Shown: positions 21,525 through 28,627 of the stretch, piece after piece
Layout of the letters: the number at the start of each line of letters is the position of its first letter
Position numbering within the stretch: the first letter of the stretch is position 1
Assembly: GCA_900541015.1 (NCBI GenBank)
Contig: UQIB01000029.1
Span: 1-28,654 of the forward strand
From: an uncultured Collinsella sp.
Lineage (GTDB): Bacteria; Actinomycetota; Coriobacteriia; Coriobacteriales; Coriobacteriaceae
DNA: 28,654 bases
Reading direction: 5' to 3'
Notes under the pieces: model-generated
The model's database searches: none
What the model was told of the DNA's origin: nothing
The model's input: the letters and a program-made list of their open reading frames with translations, nothing else
Translations under genes and position numbers: made by a program

Positions 21525-23372
21525 TTACTCGACAGTAACACTTTTCGCCAGGTTACGAGGTTGGTCAACATCGCAGCCGCGCAGGATGGCGACCTCGCGG
21601 GCGAGCAGCTGCAGCGGGACACTCGCCGTGATGGGGCTGAACACGTCGCGGACTGCCGGCACGCGAATGATGCAGTCGGCGATCTTGTTGATCTCCTCGT
21701 CGCCCTCGGTGGCAACAACGATAACCTTGGCGCCGCGCGCCTTGCACTCCATGAGGTTCGACACGGTCTTGTCGTAGGTGGCACTCTTGGTGGCCACGGC
21801 GATGACAGGGAAGCCCGGATCGATCAGCGCGATGGGGCCGTGCTTCATCTCACCGGCGGCGTAGGCCTCGGCGTGCAGGTAGCTGACCTCCTTGAGCTTG
21901 AGCGCGCCCTCGTAGGAAATAGCGGCACCCATGCCACGGCCCACGAACAGCGCCGACTGCGCGTCCTTGCACAGCAGGGCGGCCTCATGAACGGCCTCGG
22001 TTTGGGTATCCAAAATCCACTGGATCTGCTCGGCCGTATCGGAAAGCTCGCGGAACAGCATGCGCGCCTGCTTGGTGGTCAGGCGGTACTTGACCTGCGC
22101 CAGCAGCAGAGCCAGCAGCGTCAGGCTCACAACCTGGCCGATGAAGCTCTTGGTCGAGGCGACCGCGATCTCCTTGTTGGCCTTGGTGTAGATGACGCCG
22201 TCGCTCTCACGCGCCACGGGGCTGCCCACCACGTTGGTGATGCCGAAGACCTTGGCACCCTTGATGCGCGCGTCGCGAATGGCGGCAAGGGTATCGGCCG
22301 TCTCGCCCGACTGGGACACGGCAACGACGAGCGTCGTCGGCGTGATGATGGGATTGCAGTAACGGAACTCGCTGGCCGCCTCAACCTCGGTGGGGATGCG
22401 AGCCCAGCCCTCGATGAGATTCTTAGCAATGAGGCCAGCGTGATAGCTGGTGCCGCAAGCGATCACGTAGACGCGGTCGATGTCGTTGAGCTCCTCGAGC
22501 GAAAGGCCCAGCTCGTCGATGTCGAGCTCGCCGGCCGGCGTCATACGACCGACCAGCGTGTCGCGCACGACGCGCGGCTGCTCGTGGATTTCCTTGAGCA
22601 TAAAGTCGGGATAACCGCCCTTTTCTGCCATGTCCAGGTCCCAGTCGATGTGGGTGACCTTGGGCTCGATAACGTTGCCGGCCTCGTCGGTGTACTCGAC
22701 GCCTGCGGGCGTAAGCTTGGCAAACTGACCGTCCTCAAGCACCACGACATCGCGGGTGGCGTCGATGAGCGCGATGACATCGGAAGCAACATAGGAGCCG
22801 GTTTCGCCCACGCCGACTACGATCGGGGAATCCTTGCGGGCCACGGCGATCACGCCGGGCTCGTCAGCGCACACGGCGGCCAGACCATAGGCACCGACCA
22901 CGTGGGTGCACGCCTCGCGCACGGAGGCCATCAGGTCGTGCGCCTCGGCATAAGCCTCTTCGATCAGATGCGCGAAGACCTCGGTATCGGTCTCGCTCTT
23001 AAAGTGATGGCCGCGGCCCTCCAGCTCTTCGCGCAGCTCGGCGAAGTTCTCGATGATGCCGTTGTGGACGATGGCGATACGACCGTCGCAGCTGGTGTGG
23101 GGGTGAGCGTTAACGACGGAGGGCTTGCCGTGGGTGGCCCAACGGGTATGGCCGATACCGCAGGTAGCGTCGCTGTCGATGTTGGAAAGCTCGCTCTCCA
23201 GGCCCGCGACCTTGCCCACGCGGCGGATGACGTCGAGGTGTGCCGCGGCGCCCTCGCCCACCTCGAGCGCGACGCCCGAGGAGTCATAGCCGCGATACTC
23301 CATGCGCTTGAGGCCCGTGACCAGGATGTTCTTTGCAATATCAGAGCCGGTGTAGCCGACGATTCCGCACAT
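21525..23372 (-). CDS. glmS: Glutamine-fructose-6-phosphate aminotransferase (isomerizing)
   Basis: 615 aa. It makes glucosamine-6-phosphate from fructose-6-phosphate and glutamine, the entry step to peptidoglycan amino sugars (EC 2.6.1.16). The N-terminal glutaminase starts MCGIVGYTG with nucleophile Cys2 after Met removal, and has RWATHG, HNGIIEN and ETDTEVFAHLI. Two sugar-isomerase (SIS) domains follow: ACGTSYHAGLIAKN..SQSGETADT and FVGRGMGAAISYEGALKLKEVSYLHAEAYAAGEMKHGP. The usual C-terminal end DQPRNLAKSVTVE is intact. The start ATG 23372 has GAAGGGA about 8 nt upstream. There is no glmS ribozyme; instead the promoter carries palindromic operator-like sites, suggesting regulation by a repressor. 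Essential housekeeping gene. Confidence 0.98.
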   Translation of the reverse strand: MCGIVGYTGSDIAKNILVTGLKRMEYRGYDSSGVALEVGEGAAAHLDVIRRVGKVAGLESELSNIDSDATCGIGHTRWATHGKPSVVNAHPHTSCDGRIAIVHNGIIENFAELREELEGRGHHFKSETDTEVFAHLIEEAYAEAHDLMASVREACTHVVGAYGLAAVCADEPGVIAVARKDSPIVVGVGETGSYVASDVIALIDATRDVVVLEDGQFAKLTPAGVEYTDEAGNVIEPKVTHIDWDLDMAEKGGYPDFMLKEIHEQPRVVRDTLVGRMTPAGELDIDELGLSLEELNDIDRVYVIACGTSYHAGLIAKNLIEGWARIPTEVEAASEFRYCNPIITPTTLVVAVSQSGETADTLAAIRDARIKGAKVFGITNVVGSPVARESDGVIYTKANKEIAVASTKSFIGQVVSLTLLALLLAQVKYRLTTKQARMLFRELSDTAEQIQWILDTQTEAVHEAALLCKDAQSALFVGRGMGAAISYEGALKLKEVSYLHAEAYAAGEMKHGPIALIDPGFPVIAVATKSATYDKTVSNLMECKARGAKVIVVATEGDEEINKIADCIIRVPAVRDVFSPITASVPLQLLAREVAILRGCDVDQPRNLAKSVTVE

Positions 23373-23446
23373 AGGATAAATCCCTTCGTTCGCGTGACTG
23401 CAAGACGTCCACGCACAGGGGGCGCTGAGACGTATAACGTTCGAGT

Positions 23447-23452
23447 ATTGTA
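23447..23452 (-). promoter_or_regulatory. -10 box of glmS
   Basis: TACAAT on the minus strand, 74 nt upstream of the ATG. The -35 position (about 23470-23475) has no consensus and directly adjoins the dyads at 23474-23505. Confidence 0.5.
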
Positions 23453-23473
23453 CTCACGCAAACGCAAGCTGAT

Positions 23474-23505
23474 ATACCAGAAGTGGTATCTCAACTTAGA
23501 TACCA
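23474..23505. promoter_or_regulatory. Triple half-site operator in the glmS promoter
   Basis: ATACCA-GAAG-TGGTATCT-CAACTT-AGATACCA: three half-sites forming two overlapping dyads, one with 6-bp arms and one with perfect 8-bp arms. It covers the -35 region of glmS. Similar TGGT..ACCA dyads are bound by HutC-type GntR regulators of amino-sugar genes; which protein binds here is unknown. Confidence 0.6.
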
Positions 23506-23534
23506 CCCGATGCACACACGTCCAGCCGGTCCAA

Positions 23535-23569
23535 ACCACCACAATGGGGACAGGCACCTTCGTGGTGGT
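23535..23569. repeat. Hairpin with GGGGACAGGCACC loop
   Basis: ACCACCAC (23535-23542) pairs with GTGGTGGT (23562-23569). The loop contains GGGGACAGGCACC. It has the same layout as the AACCTGCC hairpins but different arms, and lies between the divergent glmS and LacI genes. Confidence 0.55.
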
Positions 23570-23584
23570 CGCGCTAGCAACGGC

Positions 23585-23635
23585 GTTTCCCCAGATAAAA
23601 CCTGCCAAAATAAACCTGTCCCTTTTTGGTAGGTT
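23585..23635 (-). repeat. GGGACAGG-loop hairpin repeat, copy 3 (inverted)
   Basis: On the minus strand AACCTACCAAAA, loop AGGGACAGGTTTA, then TTTTGGCAGGTT and the tail TTATCTGGGGAAA. One stem mismatch. The tail is the same as copy 2. It ends 8 nt before the LacI -10 box. Confidence 0.85.
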
Positions 23636-23643
23636 TGGGATGC

Positions 23644-23649
23644 TACAAT
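23644..23649 (+). promoter_or_regulatory. -10 box of the LacI-family gene
   Basis: TACAAT, 35 nt before the ATG. The -35 position falls inside the inverted hairpin repeat (CCTTTTTGG), so the repeat may supply part of the promoter. Confidence 0.45.
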
Positions 23650-23684
23650 CTGGCTTGTACTTGAAACGCATCAAAGGGGCCGCT

Positions 23685-24797
23685 ATGGCAAAGGTAAAAA
23701 TCAGCGACGTCGCGCGCGAGGCCGGGGTTTCGTTGGGCACGGTTTCCAACGCGCTCAACCACCCCGAAAAGCTGCGCCCCGAGACCCTCAAGCTCATCAA
23801 CGAGACCATCAATCGCCTTGGCTACCTGCCCAACCAAAGCGCCCGTCAGCTCGCGGGCGGCGCCACCAAGTCCTTTGGCCTGGTGCTCCCCCGTCTCGAT
23901 CACGGCTTTTCGCTCCAAATCGCCAGCGGCGCCCACAACGAGGCCCGCAAGCACGGCTACGACTTGCTCATCGCCAACGCCGATAACGACGATATTCTCG
24001 AGGACCATTACCTGCGCTACTTTATGGGCACGCAGATGTCCGGCGTCATGGTTCAGCCCATGGCGTCCCCCGACTGGCATCCGGCCATGACTAAAATGCC
24101 CGTGCCGATCGTCCATCTGGACATCCACTGTTCCGAGCCCGGCTACTACGTAGCGGCCGACAACGAGGCCCAAGGTCGCATCATTGCCGAGCTCGCCATC
24201 GCCCGCGGCGCACACCATATTGTCGTCGTCGGCCGAGCAGCATTTATGCAGCTCACCCTACGCGTGCTTGGCATTCACAAGGCCCTCGCCCTGCACCCCG
24301 ATATCAAGATCGAAGTCATCGACGCTGGCGAATGGAATACCGCTGCCGACGGCTACGGCATCGGTGCCCAAATCGCCGAGCGCCCCGCGAACGAACGCCC
24401 CGATTTTGTCGTCGGCCTGACCGACGTGTTGGCCTCGGGCGTTATCTCGGCGCTGGTCGACAAGGGCATCTCTGTCCCCGGGCAAGTACGCGTAGCAGGC
24501 TGCGATGGCAACCCGCTCGCTTGGAGTGGATCGGTCCCGCTCACTACGGTAGCGCCCCCGGGCTACGAGATTGGCCGCAAGGGCGTTCAATTGCTCATGG
24601 AGCAAATCGAGAACAAGGCCCCGGCAAAGACCAAGCACGTCCACATCGGCTCTGCCGCGCGCACCGTCACCGCGGTCACGGCCATCGAGGACATCAACCG
24701 CCAAGAACTCGTGCGGCCGTTCCTGCTGGAACGCGCCAGCACCCAGGCAAGCAGCCAGACCGACGCCACGGCCATCAACCTCGGTGCGTATCTATAG
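23685..24797 (+). CDS. LacI-family transcriptional regulator
   Basis: 370 aa. The N-terminal LacI HTH and hinge (2-60) read VKISDVAREAGVSLGTVSNALNHPEKLRPETLKLINETINRLGYLPNQSARQLAGG, followed by a periplasmic-binding-protein-like domain: SFGLVLPRLDHGFSLQIASGAHNEARKHGYDLLIANAD, VVGLTDVLASGVISALVDKGISVPGQVRVAGCDGNPLAW and LTTVAPPGYEIGRKGVQLLMEQI. It probably represses a carbohydrate gene set and is released by a sugar ligand. No sugar genes are adjacent, so its target is elsewhere or itself. The start ATG 23685 has AAAGGGG 7 nt upstream. It is about 30-40 residues longer than LacI at the C-terminus, a Ser/Thr/Gln-rich tail (ASTQASSQTDAT). Confidence 0.94.
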   Translation: MAKVKISDVAREAGVSLGTVSNALNHPEKLRPETLKLINETINRLGYLPNQSARQLAGGATKSFGLVLPRLDHGFSLQIASGAHNEARKHGYDLLIANADNDDILEDHYLRYFMGTQMSGVMVQPMASPDWHPAMTKMPVPIVHLDIHCSEPGYYVAADNEAQGRIIAELAIARGAHHIVVVGRAAFMQLTLRVLGIHKALALHPDIKIEVIDAGEWNTAADGYGIGAQIAERPANERPDFVVGLTDVLASGVISALVDKGISVPGQVRVAGCDGNPLAWSGSVPLTTVAPPGYEIGRKGVQLLMEQIENKAPAKTKHVHIGSAARTVTAVTAIEDINRQELVRPFLLERASTQASSQTDATAINLGAYL

Positions 24798-24822
24798 CAC
24801 GCACGCAAGTATGCTAAGTCGC

Positions 24823-24872
24823 CGCTCAAGCAAAAGGGGCCCGACCATTGCCGGGCCCCTTTTGCTTGAGCG
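24823..24872. terminator. Bidirectional terminator between the LacI and HAD genes
   Basis: Perfect 21-bp arms (24823-24843 / 24852-24872; core CAAAAGGGGCCCG / CGGGCCCCTTTTG) with an 8-nt loop. The central arms contain T-runs on both strands, serving the two convergent genes. Confidence 0.85.
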
Positions 24873-24910
24873 CAAACGTGAGCAATCGCTCGTTTCAACA
24901 CCGCAATTGT

Positions 24911-25561
24911 CTAGCGCACGGCCTTGACTGCCGCCGCCAGGTCGAACAGCGTATCGAGCACGGCCTCGCAGCCATCCACCACGTCCTGCGGCAGCGGCAC
25001 GATATCAGGAACGGCAAAGACGTGGCAGCTAGCCGTAATGCCCGAGACGCAGCCGTTGCGCGAATCCTCGACCACGGCACATTCCTCGGGAGTAAAGCCC
25101 GCGCGCTCGCAGGCGAGCAGATACATCTCGGGGTCGGGCTTGCCGTGCACGACGTCCTCGCCGCAGGTCACCGTTTCAAACTTGTCAAAGAGACCGAATG
25201 ATTTAAGGTTGCGCTCGGCGGTAACGTGGCGCGACGACGTCGCAAGGCCCACGTGATAGCCCGCCGCCAGCAGCTCGTCTAGACACTCGGCGGCGCCGGC
25301 CTTAAGCTCCAGATCGGTCTTGACCATCTCGTCGCGAATCTCCTTGTGGCGGACATAGATCGCCTCGGCGGTCTCGTGGCTGCCGTAATGCTTATCGAGG
25401 ATGTCCATGACATCGGGTAGCGTGCGACCGATAAACTGATGGATCAGCGCTTCATCAATCGCGAGCCCCAGCTCAGCGGCGCCTGCCTTCCAGGCCCTAA
25501 TCCCCAAACGCTCGGTATCGACCAGCGTTCCATCCATGTCAAAAATAACAGCCTTGATCAT
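24911..25561 (-). CDS. HAD-superfamily phosphatase, beta-phosphoglucomutase-like
   Basis: 216 aa. HAD motif I is FDMDGTLVDT (nucleophile Asp8, acid/base Asp10). The helical cap follows (residues 16-90). Motif II is ATSSRH near 115-120, motif III Lys in HGKPDPEMY near 144-150, and motif IV VVEDSRNG near 167-174. This is the subgroup that dephosphorylates or isomerises sugar phosphates; the exact substrate is not predictable. The start ATG 25561 follows GGGGGA by about 5 nt. It is divergent from larE with a short, AT-rich shared promoter region. Confidence 0.92.
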   Translation of the reverse strand: MIKAVIFDMDGTLVDTERLGIRAWKAGAAELGLAIDEALIHQFIGRTLPDVMDILDKHYGSHETAEAIYVRHKEIRDEMVKTDLELKAGAAECLDELLAAGYHVGLATSSRHVTAERNLKSFGLFDKFETVTCGEDVVHGKPDPEMYLLACERAGFTPEECAVVEDSRNGCVSGITASCHVFAVPDIVPLPQDVVDGCEAVLDTLFDLAAAVKAVR

Positions 25562-25611
25562 ATCGGTCCCCCATCGACTCTCGCTGTCGCATTGCCGCAA
25601 CTCTACCGCAT

Positions 25612-25639
25612 TTGACAACTTGTATATAACGTATATACC
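25612..25639 (+). promoter_or_regulatory. Promoter of larE
   Basis: -35 TTGACA (25612-25617), 16-nt spacer, -10 TATACC (25634-25639). The leader to the larE start is about 90 nt. It contains the dyad at 25622-25638. Confidence 0.55.
25622..25638. promoter_or_regulatory. Dyad between divergent larE and HAD genes
   Basis: GTATATAACGTATATAC: GTATAT and ATATAC arms around AACGT. It lies between the -35 and -10 of larE, a repressor-type position. It may just be AT-rich promoter sequence. Confidence 0.4.
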
Positions 25640-25734
25640 ATATTGCACTTTCGTTACACAGATAGAAGTCTTATGGCAAGTAACGCATTAGGATTATAGT
25701 TTTCAATCGAGTACTCAACGATAAGGATCGTTTC

Positions 25735-26613
25735 ATGATTTTAGACACCACGGCACCCGCAGAGGAGCTTCAAGACAAGCTATCGGCGCTCGAACAGCTG
25801 CTTTTGGCATACGGGCGCGTGGCTATCGGGTTTTCCGGTGGCGTCGACAGCAGCTTTTTGGCCGCCGTATGCGCCCGCATCATGCCTACCAATACCCTCC
25901 TCGTCCATCTCACCACGCCGCTCATCGGCACGCCCGAGCAGGCTTCGTTTGAGCGGTCCGTTGATGGACAAGCCAATGAAGGACCGCATTTTAAACTCCC
26001 CGTGCTCAATCTTTCGGTGGATCAGCTGCAGCTCCCCCAGGTAGCCTGCAACGATGCCAATCGCTGCTACCACTGCAAGCACGCCGGCTTTACCGCCATC
26101 GTCAACCACGCCAAGTCGCTCGGCTTTCCCACCGTCATCGATGGCAGCAATGCAAGCGATCGCGGTGACTACCGCCCCGGCATGCGTGCGGCAAAAGAGC
26201 TCGGCGTACGCTCCCCTCTCATGGAGGTCGGCTTTACCAAGGACGAAGAGCGCGAGCTGCTGCGCGCATGGGGCTATCCCGTTTGGAACCTGCCGGCGGG
26301 AGCATGTCTTGCCACCCGCGTCCCCACGGGCGAGGAGCTTACGCGCGAGAAGGTCTCCCTGATTCGCGCCTGCGAGGATTACCTGCACGATCTTGATCTG
26401 GCACAGGTACGCGGGCGCTTGGTCGGCGGCTGCATGCATATCGAGGCCGCACCCGCAGATGTTGCCAAGATTGCCACCCTCGGCGGTGCCGCCGTCGACG
26501 ACAAGGGCAAGACCCCGCTGCCCGCCGTTATCGAGTCCGCGCTGCGCGAGCTGGGCTGCGACCATATCTCCCCCGAGGTCACCCCCTACATCCACGGCAA
26601 CATGAATCAGTAA
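25735..26613 (+). CDS. larE: LarE-type ATP-dependent sulfur transferase (nickel-pincer cofactor synthesis)
   Basis: 292 aa. The N-terminal PP-loop ATPase motif SGGVDSS (34-40) and the LarE signature DGSNASDRGDYRPGMRAAKELGVRSPL (136-162) are present. LarE adenylates the carboxylates of pyridinium biscarboxylic acid mononucleotide and converts them to thiocarboxylates for the Ni-pincer cofactor of lactate racemase and relatives. The sulfur-donor cysteine is Cys191 in GACLATR. Two more, Cys111 and Cys114 in NRCYHCK, make the three-Cys set of the [4Fe-4S] LarE subgroup, which recycles sulfur through a cluster instead of losing it from the protein. The start ATG 25735 has AAGGATCG about 5 nt upstream. 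No larA, larB or larC is in the window. The stop TAA overlaps a hairpin repeat. Confidence 0.93.
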   Translation: MILDTTAPAEELQDKLSALEQLLLAYGRVAIGFSGGVDSSFLAAVCARIMPTNTLLVHLTTPLIGTPEQASFERSVDGQANEGPHFKLPVLNLSVDQLQLPQVACNDANRCYHCKHAGFTAIVNHAKSLGFPTVIDGSNASDRGDYRPGMRAAKELGVRSPLMEVGFTKDEERELLRAWGYPVWNLPAGACLATRVPTGEELTREKVSLIRACEDYLHDLDLAQVRGRLVGGCMHIEAAPADVAKIATLGGAAVDDKGKTPLPAVIESALRELGCDHISPEVTPYIHGNMNQ

Positions 26614-26662
26614 CCTGCCAAAAAGGGACAGGTTTATTTTGGCAGGTTTTATCTGGGGAAAT
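26612..26662 (+). repeat. GGGACAGG-loop hairpin repeat, copy 2
   Basis: AACCTGCCAAAA (26612-26623) and TTTTGGCAGGTT (26637-26648) form a perfect 12-bp stem; the loop is AGGGACAGGTTTA, the tail TTATCTGGGGAAAT. It overlaps the larE stop codon exactly as copy 1 overlaps the GntR stop. Confidence 0.85.
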
Positions 26663-26675
26663 ATCGCGAGGCAGT

Positions 26676-26720
26676 CGCCCCTCTAGCGCCCATCTAACTT
26701 CGAGAGACACTAGAGGGGCG
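26676..26720. terminator. Hairpin between larE and the AlbA_2-type regulator
   Basis: CGCCCCTCTAG and CTAGAGGGGCG are perfect 11-bp arms with a 23-nt loop containing GAGAGACAC. It lies 13 nt beyond the stop of the convergent regulator gene. There is no strong T-tract, so termination is likely but not certain. Confidence 0.5.
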
Positions 26721-26732
26721 GTCCGGCTGCAT

Positions 26733-28433
26733 CTACTTCTTCCGATATCGGCGATTGTGGCTCGTCGATGAACCCATTACCTCAATGAGTCCTTTATCTG
26801 CCATTTTTGGCAGATGGTAACGGACAGACGAAATTCTGACCCCCGATGCAACCGCTATTTCTCGCGCCGTCATATCCACTTCGGCGCTGAGAGCCTCCAG
26901 GATCCTATCCGCCGTCGAAGCTGACGATTCTCTGTTCATATCGATAATTTCATACGTGTCTTTGCCGCATTTTGACAGGACATGTTTATCCACAAGGTCC
27001 CCGCAGATCAGGCGAATGTCATCCGAATCCCACTTCAGGGCCTCTCGTATTTTTTGAACATCGCATACGCACCCATGCTCCCGCATAAACATGAGCAGTG
27101 TTTCCTCGCGATCCGTCAGCTCGGTGCCCACATGGCTCTGAATCCACGTGCGGTTTTCAGCAAGCTCCGCCCCGTGCCGGGAAAGCAGCACCGTAAACGA
27201 ATCGGCCTTAACGATAAATTTCGGCCTGCCAAGCGAACGAGACTCCATCTCGCGAATCATAGCCGGGATACCAGATCCCTGGCTTTCCGCAACGGCCCCC
27301 TCGGCATGCTCTAACGGCGTCGCCCCCATTAGGCTCATGAGCTTTGAGTTTCGGCAGCGCGATTCCCCGTCTGCAAGATTGTCCACCGTCTTTCCGCCCC
27401 AAAGCCCGCCAGGGTTTTTGATCTCTATTCTGTCTGGATAGATATCGACACTCACGGCCTGCCCCACAAACATGGGCGAATATTCTCGATGGATGCAGGC
27501 ATTTGCCAAGGCCTCGCGCAAAACCTCCTGGGGAACTTCCCAATCATCCCTTCTGCCAGCGCCTTGCACTATCGCCGCTTTGCGCAAGTTTCGTCCAATC
27601 GCGGCAAGGGCATCTTCGATGCAAGCCGGAATCGGGCCATCGCACAACTGGCGGTCAATAAACCGGGGTTGCCCGGGTGCAGATTTTTCCACATCGGAAT
27701 GAACGGCGACATCGATCATCAGTTTGGGATAGAACTGCTGGGGGTAAATTCCCGCCGACAGAAGCCCCGCGAGCTTCACGGCACCATCCTTTGTAGTGAT
27801 ATTGAGTCTGACCAGCTGCTTTTCCAGCGTATCGGCCCCGCGCAAAACGCGCGGGGTCTGCAGCCGGCGATTTGCGATAATAGACCGCACGACATCTGGA
27901 TCCAAATCCTCGACCGTTGCCTCCGAAACCACCGTGTCGTCTGCATCGCTCGGAAGCAACGCACTCTGCAGCTCATATAGCTCAGCGGGTGACATCTTGA
28001 TATCTTTATCATCCACGCGCTTGTAGCTACCGTTCTGCACGCCGCGCGCGCCGATATAGCAAGGCTTCGCTTTAAGCTCAAGTTCAAAGATGCGCACCAG
28101 AAGCACCTGGAGCCCGTCGACCTCGCCTCGATCAAGCTCGTACCGCGGCGCATGGGTCACCACTGCCGCTGAGCCTCCGTCTCCGATACCCGAAACAAAC
28201 TGATCGCGCACCCTATCGATAGCAAAGTTAGCCGAAGGAACAAATCCTTCGGCTTCGTTCAGGCCCAAAATAATGAGCCCACCCGCAGTGTTCGCAAAAG
28301 CGCTCACTGTCTCCCATACGTCTGCGCTCAATTTATTCGTGCAGGCTTTAACTTCTACCGATGCGTCATCAGTCCCTCGCCTGCGAAGGCGCTCAACGAT
28401 AAGGCCAAGGGGTTCATCCAGCAGCATTGACAT
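26733..28433 (-). CDS. AlbA_2/HATPase_c_4-type DNA-binding regulator
   Basis: 566 aa. Residues about 20-145 are an AlbA_2 (Schlafen-like) domain: SVEVKACTNKLSADVWETVSAFANTAGGLIILGLNE and later GVQNGSYKRVDDKDIKMSPAE. Residues about 330-440 are a GHKL ATPase-like fold (HATPase_c_4): REALANACIHREYSP, VSVDIYPDRIEIKNPGGLWGG, GSGIPAMIREM. The C-terminal third holds two winged-helix segments, the last near 505-560 (REIAVASGVRISSVRYHLPKMADKGLIEV) with a basic end (HNRRYRKK). Such proteins are annotated as putative transcriptional regulators; ligands are generally unknown. The start ATG 28433 has GAGACGGA just upstream (ATG 28427 is an alternative). The promoter is filled with repeated TCTCTCTAAA boxes, so autoregulation is likely. 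The genome neighbourhood to the right is outside the window. Confidence 0.9.
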   Translation of the reverse strand: MSMLLDEPLGLIVERLRRRGTDDASVEVKACTNKLSADVWETVSAFANTAGGLIILGLNEAEGFVPSANFAIDRVRDQFVSGIGDGGSAAVVTHAPRYELDRGEVDGLQVLLVRIFELELKAKPCYIGARGVQNGSYKRVDDKDIKMSPAELYELQSALLPSDADDTVVSEATVEDLDPDVVRSIIANRRLQTPRVLRGADTLEKQLVRLNITTKDGAVKLAGLLSAGIYPQQFYPKLMIDVAVHSDVEKSAPGQPRFIDRQLCDGPIPACIEDALAAIGRNLRKAAIVQGAGRRDDWEVPQEVLREALANACIHREYSPMFVGQAVSVDIYPDRIEIKNPGGLWGGKTVDNLADGESRCRNSKLMSLMGATPLEHAEGAVAESQGSGIPAMIREMESRSLGRPKFIVKADSFTVLLSRHGAELAENRTWIQSHVGTELTDREETLLMFMREHGCVCDVQKIREALKWDSDDIRLICGDLVDKHVLSKCGKDTYEIIDMNRESSASTADRILEALSAEVDMTAREIAVASGVRISSVRYHLPKMADKGLIEVMGSSTSHNRRYRKK

Positions 28434-28437
28434 TCCG

Positions 28438-28627
28438 TCTCTCTAAAACGATAGATTTATCTCTCTAAAGTATAGTATATCTCTCTAACTTTAGAGAGAT
28501 AAGCACCTTATTTTAGAGAGACATTTAGAGAGATGTATCGAATTCACTGTTAGATTGCCCAATGTTATCTCTTTAACTGACTTTCTCTTTATAGAGACAT
28601 TTAGAGAGACGAGCGCGACCTCTCTAA
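28438..28627. promoter_or_regulatory. Array of TCTCTCTAAA / TTTAGAGAGA boxes upstream of the AlbA_2-type regulator
   Basis: Exact or near-exact boxes occur at 28438-28447, 28460-28469, 28480-28488, 28491-28499, 28512-28521, 28524-28533, 28600-28609 and 28620-28627, with weaker variants near 28566-28574 and 28587-28597. The pair at 28478-28501 forms a perfect palindrome (TATCTCTCTAA-CT-TTAGAGAGATA). Boxes in both orientations fill about 190 bp, far more than a single repressor site. The likely -10 of the regulator (TATACT, 28469-28474 or 28474-28479) lies between two boxes. No gene is visible in 28434-28654. Confidence 0.75.

Noticed and set aside
23373..23473. glmS ribozyme
   Set aside because: The leader is too short and lacks the ribozyme core; dyad operators are found instead.
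21561..23684. Very long plus-strand frame that extends the LacI gene upstream across glmS
   Set aside because: It is antisense to glmS. The LacI start at 23685 has its own ribosome site and -10 box.
28438..28627. CRISPR array reading of the TCTCTCTAAA repeats
   Set aside because: Repeat units are about 10 bp, occur in both orientations and have irregular spacing. No cas gene is present.
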